Assembly (NCBI GenBank): GCA_920105805.1
Contig: CAKKTI010000156.1
Coordinates: forward strand, 1-43,809
Reading direction: 5' to 3'
From: Condylostoma magnum
Taxonomy: Eukaryota; Ciliophora; Heterotrichea; Heterotrichida; Condylostomatidae
Length of the DNA stretch: 43,809 bases
Shown: positions 8,428-18,939 of the stretch, piece by piece
Layout: every line of letters starts with the position of its first letter
Position numbering within the stretch: the stretch's first letter is position 1
Position numbers and translations under genes: made by a program
Notes under the pieces: model-generated
Told to the model about the DNA's origin: nothing
What the model saw: only the letters and a program-made list of their open reading frames with translations
Databases searched by the model: none

Positions 8428-11124
8428 ATGGAAGAGGAAAATGATTTCTTAATTTCTCCGATTAGAACCTCTGGGTAAATTGAGCCTACTATTGAAGGAA
8501 TCATCAAAAGAAGGAAAGAAGCAAGGGAAAAAATACCAAAATAAATTCCAGAGGTTATAAATTTTAATTCAAAAGATGAGCCACCAACTCCTTTCTAATC
8601 GCTATATGCAGAGCAATAGTAGAAGAGTATTTATATAAGTTAGTATAGCCAACCTATTAAAAGAAAGTCGCATGTGTTTAGATTAACTGATCCTAAAAGA
8701 ATGAATTGAGATTTATTTGTAATGTTGCTATCTGCTTGAAATTGCTTCTTTACACCTTTATAAATAGGGTTTAACTTTAAATTAAAAGGAGAGGAAACTG
8801 TAATAATTGATACTGTTATAGATGGATTTTTTGCAATAGATATATATTTCAATTTTAAGACTACCTTTTATAGTTCTATTACTGGAGATGAAATATTTAG
8901 CAAAAACTTAATATTCAAGAACTACATAATGGGGAAATTCTGAATCGATTTATTGTCTACAATCCCTACTGAGTTGATTATATATTTAATAAATCCTGAA
9001 GATGAGTAAGAAGGAGATCTAAGTCCATATACTTTTTTAACAATGCTAAGTTTATTAAAATTATATAGGATTTCAAGACTTAATCATCTCATAAAATTTT
9101 CTAAGTCAAAAGGAGAGGTGAAAATGGCTATTAGAATTATTCAACTCTTCTTCTTCATTCTTATGTACATTCATTTAGTTGCATGTGCTTGGTGAATAGT
9201 TGCAAAATATGATGAATAATGAATTCCTCCTACTGATTTTATGTATATTGAAACAGATATCTATGGCGAAACTTTTTACTATCAGTATTGGATGGCCTTT
9301 TATTACTCTATATTATTGCTAACTGGTGGAGATATTGGGCCAAGACACTCACTCCATGCATGTTTCAGTAGCTTTATGATAGTTTTCGGAGCTATTATAA
9401 CAGCTGTTATGTTTGGTGATATGGCTGTTTTAATGAGTAATATGAATATAAGAGGAACTAAATTCTAAGAGGCTTAAAATACAGTAAATAATGCAATGAA
9501 AAACATGTCTCTCCCTGAAAGGCTTCAATAAAAGATCTAAGATTACCTTATTTTTACAGAGGATAGTTTAGGTACTATGGAAGATTTTACAGTTTTTAAA
9601 AAGAATATTTCCCCAAGTTTATATGATAAAGTGCTTCGATTCTTATTTGACGCAGTAATTTAAGATAATCCATAATTTTAGGTGTAACCATCTAACTTAA
9701 TAGATTTCATTATAAGAAGCTTACAGCCTGAGTTTTACAAACCTGAATAAAATATAATACGTTAAGGCGACGAGCAATCAGACAAAGCTCTTTACTTTAT
9801 TGCCAGAGGTCATTGCGAAGTTTTTGTAAAAGATATTCGAAATGAAGTAAAATCAGTCAGAAGATTAACTGAGGGGTATTATTTTGGTGAAATATCCCTT
9901 TTAACAAATATACCTAGAACAGCAACTGTTAATGCTTTAAAGTATTCAATTGTAGGTAAAATGCCATAAAAAGAATTTGAGTAAATGATTAGCATTTATA
10001 ATATGGGAAAGTAAATATTTAGAAAGTAATTATATCTTTACAGAGATAACAATATAAAATTTCTACTTCATGCTTTAAAAAGAATTCCAGGATTTAGTAA
10101 GCTTTAAAAGCGTAGTCTCTTAGATATAATATACAGCATGAAAACCTCTTAATTTGAAGCAGGTGACTATATAGTGAAGCCAGGCGATGTTTAAAATAAT
10201 ATCTTAATACTAAGACAAGGAAAGGGAGAAGTAAGTTGTACTTTAAATGATTCATATTTAAATGAAATTCATAATTATATATACCACAACTCAACTAAAT
10301 AAAGAAATAAAGGATTTTCCGATATGTGAAGTATGTAAGAAGTAGCATTTAATACTAGAATTAAAAAGTTTACTGATATGATTCCAGTTATGGGTGTAGC
10401 TGGTATTAATGGGGCAATTCATTCTAGTGAAATAGATGCTCAAGATAATATTTTAGGTAAGAACTGCGTAGAATTAGAACTAGATCACCTAGGAGCAGGC
10501 TCTGTTATAGGAGCCTATAGTATGTTATTAATGGAGCCTATGTCAATTCAAATAAAAGCTCTTGAAAGAACATACTGTATGACTATTTCAAGATCCTTTT
10601 TATCAAGTTTGAGGAAAAAAGACTATAGTTTGAATATAGGACTAAAGAAGCTAGAAGCCTGAGCTAACAATGTACCACATGTTATTGCAGATTATGAGTA
10701 TGCATATGATGAAGATCCTGTGCTTGCTAAGTCTAGAAATTAAGAATGATTAAATTATTTGTTTAGGGCATCAGTTTTAAGAATAATTTGTGATAATAGA
10801 ATTAGGAAATTATTAAATGTTCCAATGATTGCTCATCTGTTTTAGTCATTGGCCGTACAGAGTATGAGATAGAAAAATTAATATGCTAGATAAATTCTAG
10901 AAGATTCATAAAAGAATAAAGATACTGAAGAGTTAAAATAAATTAGCGGACATGTCAATATCATGAAAGAAAAGGTAAGATAAAATTTTGGTAATTTAAG
11001 AAAAATTTATCAATTTTTTGAGTAAAGGAAACTAATGAGAGAAGGAGGGAACGAGTTTATTGGTACTATGGATGATTATTATAAAACTATTCCCTTTAGA
11101 TTTAGTAATTGAATATATTATTAA
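8428..11124 (+). CDS. Cyclic-nucleotide-gated/KCNH-type ion channel 1
   Basis: About 898 residues. Cytosolic N-terminus, six membrane segments at about 90-335, then C-linker and two cyclic-nucleotide-binding folds. S1 begins near RMNWDLFVMLL, S4 is the Arg/Lys-spaced KLYRISRLNHLIKF, and S5 ends HLVACAWWIVAK, where TGA encodes one conserved Trp. The pore loop carries LLLTGGDIGP (Thr299-Pro305) instead of the K+ signature TxGYGD. The first binding domain has a classic phosphate-binding cassette, GYYFGEISLL then PRTATV, at about 484-505, so cyclic nucleotide binding is likely; the second (about 560-700) is divergent. The end is TGA 11110-11112 or TAA 11122-11124; I list the latter. Either end overlaps the convergent IPK gene by 11-23 bases. 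Channel 2 (32827-35064) is a paralogue. Confidence 0.88.
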
Positions 11125-12511
11125 GTATTTGTAAAATGTTTTGTAAACCTATAATGATTCTATTTTCTTCCTTACAGTTAATCTTTTACTGCATCTCTAT
11201 AAGCTTAACTGTTATTCTAGAGTCTTAATTATTTCCTCCAATAATTATTAAAGATATTTCTTAGAATTATAACTCTTAGTAATTTATGAATCAATTCAGA
11301 ATACTTTAAGTCTCTTCAATCATTATATTTAGCCACTCTTAATTAACCAAACTGTCTCTACTTAGAAACTTCTATAAGTAGTGCTATAAATTTCCATCTT
11401 CTTACTATAAATGCTCAACTATCTTTCCTGATTAATCTTTTAGCTTTAAGTTTACAATATTAAAAATATTTGGTTAAGCTTATTAATTTTCTAGGTTGGT
11501 TTCATTATCTATTAATTTTATCTTTAAAGTGCTAGGATTAATATAATTTTACTTTAAATTTTAGATGCAAATATAAACATCATTATCTCTTTAGAACTTA
11601 CCATAATAGATAGGCATTAATTCTGATAGCTTTTATATAGATTCATCAGTTTACTTCTGCTACTTTACATATTCATAAAACATTGCCTCAGATATACTTG
11701 CAATCTTAAAAACTCTATCTTTAGTATTTAAGCATACATTTTCTTCTAAAGCTTATTACTCATTAGGTAATGTTAATAACTTCTATCATATTTGAATTAG
11801 ATTTTCTAAGGCTTCAATTACATCTACTTAAAATTTACTGTTATCACTTTTTCCATGTGCTTCAAATGTATATGAGAAATCAATTAGTTTAATAGTAACC
11901 TTTTTATTAGGCAATGAATCCGTAATTATAAGTATAGATGTTGCTATAAAGATTATTACTTATTAACTAATAAATCAGTCCCTTATTTTGGTAATCTTTC
12001 TAATGATCTTTATTACCTTTTATTTATCAATTTAATCATCATATGTTACTATCTTAGCAAAATGCATGTGTATATTTTATGGATTTACTCTTACAAATCC
12101 TTCTTTCTTATTTCAACTTTCTATGACATTGTTATTCTTGTCTTTTTAAGTTAATCCTGCAATCCTAACTCCTAATGATTCTGTTGTAGTATTAACTACT
12201 TTCAATTATTTACGCTCTTATCTTCATTATGGCTTAGTTGGTGTACACACTATTCTTCCTAGTTTTACATCTAAGAATTAAGGATTTCTATAATACTTAC
12301 CATAGTAAGTTAATTAAATGTATCTTTCATTATTGATCATAACTATTCCATGAAATTTAGGGATTATCTTACTTAGTTCAAATAAATTGCTTTTCTGTTG
12401 TTGAATTCATTAGTAAAACTATATTTCTCCTGGTTTTGATTTTTTATAGATATAGTTTTCATCTACAAAAAATGCTCCAGAATGACCTCCTGACTAAGTA
12501 AATTCTTCCAT
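11102..12511 (-). CDS. Tandem inositol polyphosphate kinase (second domain degenerate)
   Basis: 469 residues. Domain 1 (about 6-245) is an inositol polyphosphate kinase of the IP6K/IPMK/IP3K superfamily: GGHSGAF start, IYKKS with the ATP lysine, PQFLDVKLG (PxxxDxKxG, 77-85), TTTESLGVRIAG and IKLIDFSYT (metal-binding Asp211). These enzymes phosphorylate inositol phosphates. Domain 2 (about 258-469) repeats the same order weakly: VFKIASISEAMFYEYV, INPSTLKIKL where the Asp of PxxxDxKxG is replaced, and ITVKLIEMQ where the IDF Asp is gone, so it is probably a pseudokinase lobe. Stop TAA 11104-11102 follows about 28 codons without TAA/TAG. It is head to head with the aminotransferase/TtcA gene (26 bases) and overlaps the channel gene tail to tail. 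Confidence 0.85.
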
Positions 12512-12537
12512 TTTGATATTGTTATAAAATCTAGTAA
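12512..12537. promoter_or_regulatory. 26-base divergent start-to-start gap
   Basis: The 26 bases between the IPK ATG (leftward) and the aminotransferase/TtcA ATG (rightward) leave almost no room for two 5' leaders. No motif is evident beyond A/T richness. Confidence 0.5.
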
Positions 12538-15435
12538 ATGGTTAGAAATTTAACATGGGATACAGAGAATATAAATCCAATACTAACAATCAAGTCTATG
12601 TTAAAGAAAAACATAATCTAGTTACTATCATACATATAGGGTCAGGCAATAGGACATCTGAAATCAATTCAAGGTCCAATAGGCCCTGTACCTTAAATTT
12701 AGCTATGCAATCTTAATTAGTCTACTGCTTTACAATGCTTCGAAAATTATTTGGAAAAAACAATTTATCCTTTTCTAGCGGACATTGAATCAGATAGCTC
12801 TTATATTTAGAGTCAATTTTAGAAAATTTGCTAATCTACTTAAAATTTTCTGAAACTAAAGTTAGGAATACCTGAAGACAGCAAGTTTATTTATTTATCT
12901 ATCGGAGTTAATTAGGCCCATGCTATGCTGGTTAATTCGATATTATCTATTCGATAGAACAAAACATAATTTTATAGCATTGATAATTTTAAAAATGATA
13001 AAATATCAAGCAAAAATGATTAAATAAATAATGTTTTCTAATCTTAGATGGTTGATGATATTTTATTAGAAAACTGGATTTAAAAAGATCTTATTGTTAT
13101 AACTTCTGCATATATTAATCATGAAAGTGCTTTAGTATGGTGGGAGGCAGGGATAGAGACCATTACGATTCAAACATAAGGAGATGGCTCCATTGACTAT
13201 TAGTAATTAGAAGATGTTTGCTTAGATATGAATGAATAGTACTAAATTATAGGAATATTTAACGTTACAGCTTAATCTACAGGTGTTATCACAGATATTC
13301 AATAAGTTTCTAACATTATAAAGAGATATAATGGAATACTTATCGTAGAATCCTAATAGATCTTTTCTTGTATTGGATTAAAGCTATATGAAGAATATTA
13401 AATTTATGCATATTTAATATCAACTAATAGAATTATCGGAGGAATTTAAACCTCAGGCTTATTAATTGCGAAAAAGTGGCTTTTACAAGAATAATAGGAA
13501 GATTAATTATCAAAAAGTTAATTATTCTATATGACTGATAATGATCACATACTAACTCATTTTAGTGATAAAAATTTTAACAATAAATTGGAATTGATTA
13601 GAATTGGTCTTATAGTTAGTTTAAAAGATAAACTATCAGTAGACTATACAATATAACGATAATTATATCTTGCAGAAAAGGTAGCAGCTCGTCTTGCTAA
13701 TAATCTAAACATAATTCAATTAGGCCCTTAAACAATTCCTAAGTATCCAACCTTCTCCCTTATTTTCAGATTCTAAAAAAAGTTTTTTCATTAGCGACTT
13801 ATTTAAGCTATATTAAACGATTTCTTTGGTATTAGTGTTGAAGCAGTCATGGGCTTATAAGATCCCTATAGCATATAACTGATTTCTATTGATGATGACC
13901 AATTAGAGTAGTATTTTTAAGCATTTTAAAATGGAGATGAAATGCTTATGCCCGGATATATAAAGCTAAACTTCTAGTATTATTTTGAAAATGACTAGGT
14001 TGACTATTGTATCAATTGCCTTGAATTTATAGCTGAAAATGCAATTTATATAGCTCCCCTATATAATATGCAGATTGAAGATGGTTAGTTTATAATATTT
14101 ACTTATTAAGGATAGAATATAGACTTTGAATAACTATAAAGTCTTAAAAGTATAAATTATAGTCAAGGAATGATGAATTATCAGATTCAAAATAAACAAA
14201 GTATTCATTGAATGAATGATATTATAGATAGGGCAAGTTAATTACTAGAATCCTTTAAAAGAAGTAACTATAAGCAAGTTAAAACTTAAAGCAACATTTC
14301 TAGTTCCTAGTTTAATCATTTGAGATGATATATTGATTAAGGTGAAGCTATTGATTTTGTGAAAGGAAAGTTTGTTCCCTTTATTGAATAAGATCCTCCT
14401 TTCTATCCAAGACCGTTTAAAAAAACAATAAGATCTCGCACAGTAAAATAACTTTAAACTTTAGATTAAAATTATTTCGAGTCTCGTAGATTCCATGTAA
14501 AAGTACCAAGAGAATTAAAGCGTAAAGTAATGAGTGCTATTGTGAATCATTCGTTAATTCAAGATCAAGATAAAGTTCTAATTGCAGTATCAGGAGACAT
14601 AGCTTCAATTGCTTGTTCTATAATACTTCATGGTTTAATGTATAACTCATTATCTCCTTTTACTTTAGGGGCAGTATGCATTGATCCTATGGTTTCATCA
14701 TATAATCCAGAATCTTTGAGCGATATTTTTAAAGAGCTAAATATCCCATTTTTAATTATTTAGAAGCCTATTGCAGACAAAGGAAGTTAATATAGTAGTG
14801 AAGACGACTATGTTAATTATTGTCATAGAGTAAGAAGATAACTAATATACAAAACTGCAATACTGAATAATTACAATACTGTAGTACTTTGCCATACTCT
14901 AGACTATATCACATAAAAGTTCTTTTAAAATTTAATTTTCAAGGGAAGAATTTAAGTACCATAAGCCAATTATTATTACAAAGATACAGGATTACGAATT
15001 ATAAAACCTCTCATATACGCTAATTTTGAAGAGCTAAAAGACTTTTGTAATCTATACAAATTACCCATAATCCCTAATAATGGACTATAATGTTTTGAGT
15101 ACAATAATGAAATCTGTAGAATTAGACAATTTTTAAGTGAAGCAATTAAACTAGACGATAATATGTATAAGAATGTTTATTGTGCATTTTCACCATTACT
15201 TATAAACAATATTTAAAGTGAAATATATGACTAGTTTGAGGAATATAGCGAATATGATTAAAGTGAAGATGAAGCTGAATCGATTCTTTATTTAGAAAGT
15301 TTGTCTACTAAGCTTGTAAGTCATTAGAATTCTGCATTAACCTAAAATAGTAGGGATAAACGAAATTGGAAATAAAATTTAGGCAAAGAAAAACCAGAAG
15401 ATAAGAAAAGCTCAAAATGCTGCACTATCTTTTAG
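12538..15435 (+). CDS. Class V aminotransferase-like / TtcA-like fusion with CaaX tail
   Basis: 965 residues. Residues about 20-440 follow the class V aminotransferase (cysteine desulfurase-like) fold: IVITSAYINHESAL, IIGIFNVTAQSTGVITDI, ILIVESQQ and STNRIIGG. The family's SGHK lysine that binds PLP is Arg here, and the VDAAQ Asp is Glu. Residues about 660-910 follow TtcA-type tRNA 2-thiocytidine synthetases: VSGDIASIA in place of SGGKDS, YCHRVRRQLIYKTA in place of CSLCSRLRRGILYRTA with one Cys kept, VVLCHTLDYITQKFFQNL, and LRIIKPLIY. Sulfur-donor and tRNA-thiolation folds are thus joined, but both active sites look eroded. The protein ends KKSSKCCTIF then TAG TAA: a Cys-aliphatic-aliphatic-Phe motif with a second Cys and basic residues, predicting geranylgeranylation plus palmitoylation. 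This also fixes TAG at 15433-15435 as a real stop. Confidence 0.8.
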
Positions 15436-15740
15436 TAATTTAGATCTTATTTGAATAAAATAATACTCTATTATTTATCAATTTATATTAAATGTTTATA
15501 TCTTCTCTTATACAATTAAATAGCTTTGACATCTAGACAATGAATTTCATATTGAAAGTCGCTAAAAGATTATTTATTACTCTATAATTGGCATCTACTT
15601 TAAGAGTCATAATCTATTTTATATTTTAAGTTGTATTACTATTGCAGCTTTATACCAGTGTTTATAATAAAACTAGAGATTTAATTGTTTAAGGGAATAT
15701 TTGACGAATAGCATTGAGAACAGTAAATTAAGATTTAATT
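15436..15740. other. Gap between convergent genes, possible coding extension
   Basis: 305 bases between the stop of the aminotransferase/TtcA gene and the preferred stop of coiled coil 2. On the minus strand the coiled-coil frame continues to a TAA at 15434-15432 with fairly protein-like residues, but about 13% of its codons are TAA or TAG right up to the end, unlike true gene ends in this window. On the plus strand nothing convincing follows the CaaX stop. I treat it as shared 3' flank. Confidence 0.4.
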
Positions 15741-17978
15741 CTATATTACCCTACTGAAAGTGAATTTCTTTTTCCTCCATAATCTTTTCTGCTCTTCTTT
15801 ACTTACATCTTTCTCTTTTTGTTTGATATTATGCAAAGCTACTTCTAATTGCTTAATATGATTTTATGCATTTGTTATTTGAAATTGCTATCTTGGAGTA
15901 AGCTTTTATCTTGGGCTTGCTAAACTAGGTAATTTTAAAGCTTATGGAGTAAATGATTTTAAGTCGTTTATTTCAGGTAAAGCTTCATAAGTCTTTTGGA
16001 AAAGAATTTACTACTTTTATGTACTTTTTCTTATATAAGTTCTTCTATTTTACGCATTACCTGTTTGCTTATATTTATGAAGAAAATGCTCAAATTCATT
16101 TTTCAATTCAAACGTATTGTTTCTTATTAGGAAAGAAGTAGATTTTTACTAAACAAGATTTGTTAAATATGGCTTTAAAGAATCTCTCGTTTTATCATAT
16201 AAACTAAGACTTTTTCACTAATCAGCTTATATCAATTCGCATCGATTTTAATTTTCTTAGATAAATTCATGGCATGTATCTATATATCTTTTAACTTCTT
16301 CAAGCATAAATAAAACAAAGTCAAAGATCTATTTAATTCTATTCTTTAAATTGTGATGACTATCTTAATATAATTGATTAGATTGCTAGCATATTTCATA
16401 ATAACTGATTTTATTTTCCAGTTGTCTAATAAAACTTAGAAATTATTCTAAATCACAAAAATATTTAATAATATCACTTTCAAATAAGAAGTCTATATAT
16501 TAGGAAATTAGTTAATCTTAATTGATAAATTTTTATTTAAGACTATTTTAAACTATACTTTGGGATAATTATTTAAATTATGTCTTTATATCCTATTCAT
16601 TATAATCATTCAAAATAATATTCTTATTAATATTATCCATTTAGTTTTTAATAGATTTGATAGTTATATCATTTTTTATACCTGAAAGTTGTAGAACATT
16701 TAGAAACTATTACTATAAATTATTTGCATGTTAAGCCATAAAAATAACAGAGTCTAAAATGATCTTTTCTTAGTTTCCTAGTTAACATCCATTAGATTAA
16801 TGATTCCCTGTAATACTAAAAACTAATTGGTTAAAAGTATCAGCCTTATATCTATCTAGCAATCTTGCATTATTAGTTTTCAGATTTTAAATTTTTTCTT
16901 AGAAATATAAAATAGATTCTTAATAAGTATTATGCTCTTACTCAAAATTATCTCATTCTTTAGTTAATTCAACAAAAGTATCTGATAAAGAAGTATATTC
17001 TTATGCATTTGCACTCACTTTACTAGTTAGATAAATATATTATTATATTATCTGCTAAATGTTTTCTTAATTTAGTTATAAATTATCAATTGGAACATAC
17101 TTTTACAGTTAAGTAATTAAATCTCTATAGTAGTTTAGTCTAATATTAATCTAAATATTAGCTTGCTTTGCTTTATCATATGCTTTTAATCTATTCTCCA
17201 TATCTTATATTCTATGTTTATATCGAATTTAGGCTTATCTTTAATTAAAACTATTGTAAGCAATCTGCTGCATGTCTCTATTATTAGATGTTTCTAGTTT
17301 ATTTTTTATATCCTGTTTAGCCTTTAGAGCCTACTCCCTTGCATTTTATTCCTTTTAGTATTTTTCTAGAGCTTGCCTATATCTAAAAAAATTAACAATT
17401 TATCTATTCTATGCACCTTATTGAACTTAGTTTACTTAATCTTAATTACTTATTAATCTGTTGTAAGCCTTTTACAAATTTAAAAGTTTTGAATTAAATT
17501 GAGATTATTATGATTACAATCTATCTTTAATATTATTCAAAAGTAATGTTTACTATTTCTCCATGAGCAAATTGTGATTATTCTCATCTAATTTTTACTT
17601 TAACTCAAATACTTAGGAATCTTCAAAAGCATTATTATGGGTCCGAGCTGATAAACTTGTTAGCTTAAAAAAGGATGAAGTATTAAAATTAGACATAGTT
17701 TTATTACCAGATTATCTCTCCAATACTTTACATTTATCTGCTAATTACTTGATAGTTGTTTCCTTTCGTCTATTTTGAAATCTTAAATAATTAAATATTT
17801 TATTCAATTCTTCTTACTTAAATTAAGATTGCCAATTGTCCTACGATTAGAATTCTTATGATTAGTCCATTGCTGCATTAAATTCATCTTTTACTTTATC
17901 TAATTCTTTTCTTAGTCGTAAATCTTACTCAAAAGCTATTTGTAAATTTCTATCTTACTCCTCAGCTGTATTAGTCAT
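15741..17978 (-). CDS. Coiled-coil protein 2, unrecognised
   Basis: 745 residues from ATG at 17978 to TAG at 15743-15741. Nearly all helical, with coiled-coil blocks at about 5-110, 130-330, 400-520 and a shorter one near 690-730 (QKEKDVSKEEQKRLWRKKKF). The segment FSITGNHQSNGCQLGN (about 345-370) interrupts the helices. No catalytic domain is seen. The length and arrangement resemble axonemal or centriolar coiled-coil proteins such as outer-dynein docking factors, but I cannot name an orthologue. About 40 codons before TAG 15741 lack TAA/TAG, which is why I stop there; an in-frame extension to 15432 would add 103 residues. It is divergent from the START gene with a 130-base gap. Confidence 0.7.
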
Positions 17979-18108
17979 TTTATTTATAAAATGTAAAAAC
18001 TAATTAGAATTTTTAGTATAAACAGTCTAATAATTTAGAGATTACTTTGTAATTTATTATATTTTTCTAAGCTATAAAAGTGTGTCTTTAACTTTATACA
18101 AATAAAAC
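17979..18108. promoter_or_regulatory. Divergent promoter gap
   Basis: 130 AT-rich bases between the start codons of coiled coil 2 (leftward) and the START gene (rightward). No specific motif recognised. Confidence 0.45.
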
Positions 18109-18849
18109 ATGGGTTGCTGCAGAAGTTCAAAAGTGTACTATCCAAATTATATTAATAAAACAGATGATTCCAATGTATAACCCTAAGAATTATCTTTAGA
18201 AATGAATATACCTAAAACAACTAGAGGTGATTTTAATGAAGAATCAATTGTTGACGAAAAAACATTGGAAATTATAAATTATTGTAAGTTAATAAAAGAG
18301 TAGTAATGAAAAACAGTTTTCAAGAACTCAGAAAGTGCTATTTATTAGCTTCCTGGTTCAATTTATGACTAAAATGTATCAGTTGCATGAATTGATTTAA
18401 CGTTCAAAAATGAACACACCCTTAAACAAATTGAACAATCCCTGACATTATTTGAGAAGCGAAAGGAATGGGATAGTTCAGTTGAATTTATGGGTATAGA
18501 AGTAGTGGATGATGCAAGATAAAAGGTTTATTCAAGAATTAAAATGCCGTTCCCTTTATCTAATAGAGATTTTATGAAAATGTAATATATAATAGAGAAC
18601 GAGGAAGAAATAATAATTGTTTATTATTCTATAGATTATCCCCATTAGAAAGGTTTCTAAAGAGGATGAACTTGATTTGCCTAAACTATAATCAAAAAGG
18701 CTGATGAAGGCATAAAACTAACTTAAATTTCGCAAACTGATATCAATTTATCTAATTCTGCTGCAATGCTCCAAAACTTAATAGTAGGATAAATGAAATA
18801 ATGGCACAGAAAATTAAAAGTGTATCTAGGAAATACTTTACATAATTAG
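18109..18849 (+). CDS. START-domain lipid-transfer protein, N-terminal lipid anchor motif
   Basis: 246 residues. It begins MGCCRSS: Gly2 suits N-myristoylation and Cys3/Cys4 palmitoylation, predicting a membrane-anchored protein. Residues about 60-240 form a START (StAR-related) lipid-binding domain: WIDLTFKNEHTLKQIEQSL, EFMGIEVVDDARQKVYSRI, then MPFPLSNRDFMKM, which closely matches the family's PFPLSDRDF signature, and GWTWFAQTIIKKADEG before the C-terminal helix. START domains bind and carry lipids or sterols. TAG 18847-18849 follows 14 codons without TAA/TAG. The PIP kinase gene begins 90 bases downstream, in the same strand and phase, and also starts with MGxCC. Confidence 0.85.
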
Positions 18850-18939
18850 ATTTTTCCAACAATCTTTTATCTTTATGTTTATATTCAGAATTATTTAATT
18901 AAACTCTTAAATACGATTATGCAAATTAATTAGAAAAAT

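Noticed and set aside
15432-15740. Extension of coiled coil 2 to a TAA that would overlap the CaaX gene stop in TTAG
   Set aside because: The frame is open and fairly protein-like, but TAA/TAG remain dense to the end, whereas about 40 codons before TAG 15741 are free of them. I kept the shorter end and recorded the alternative.
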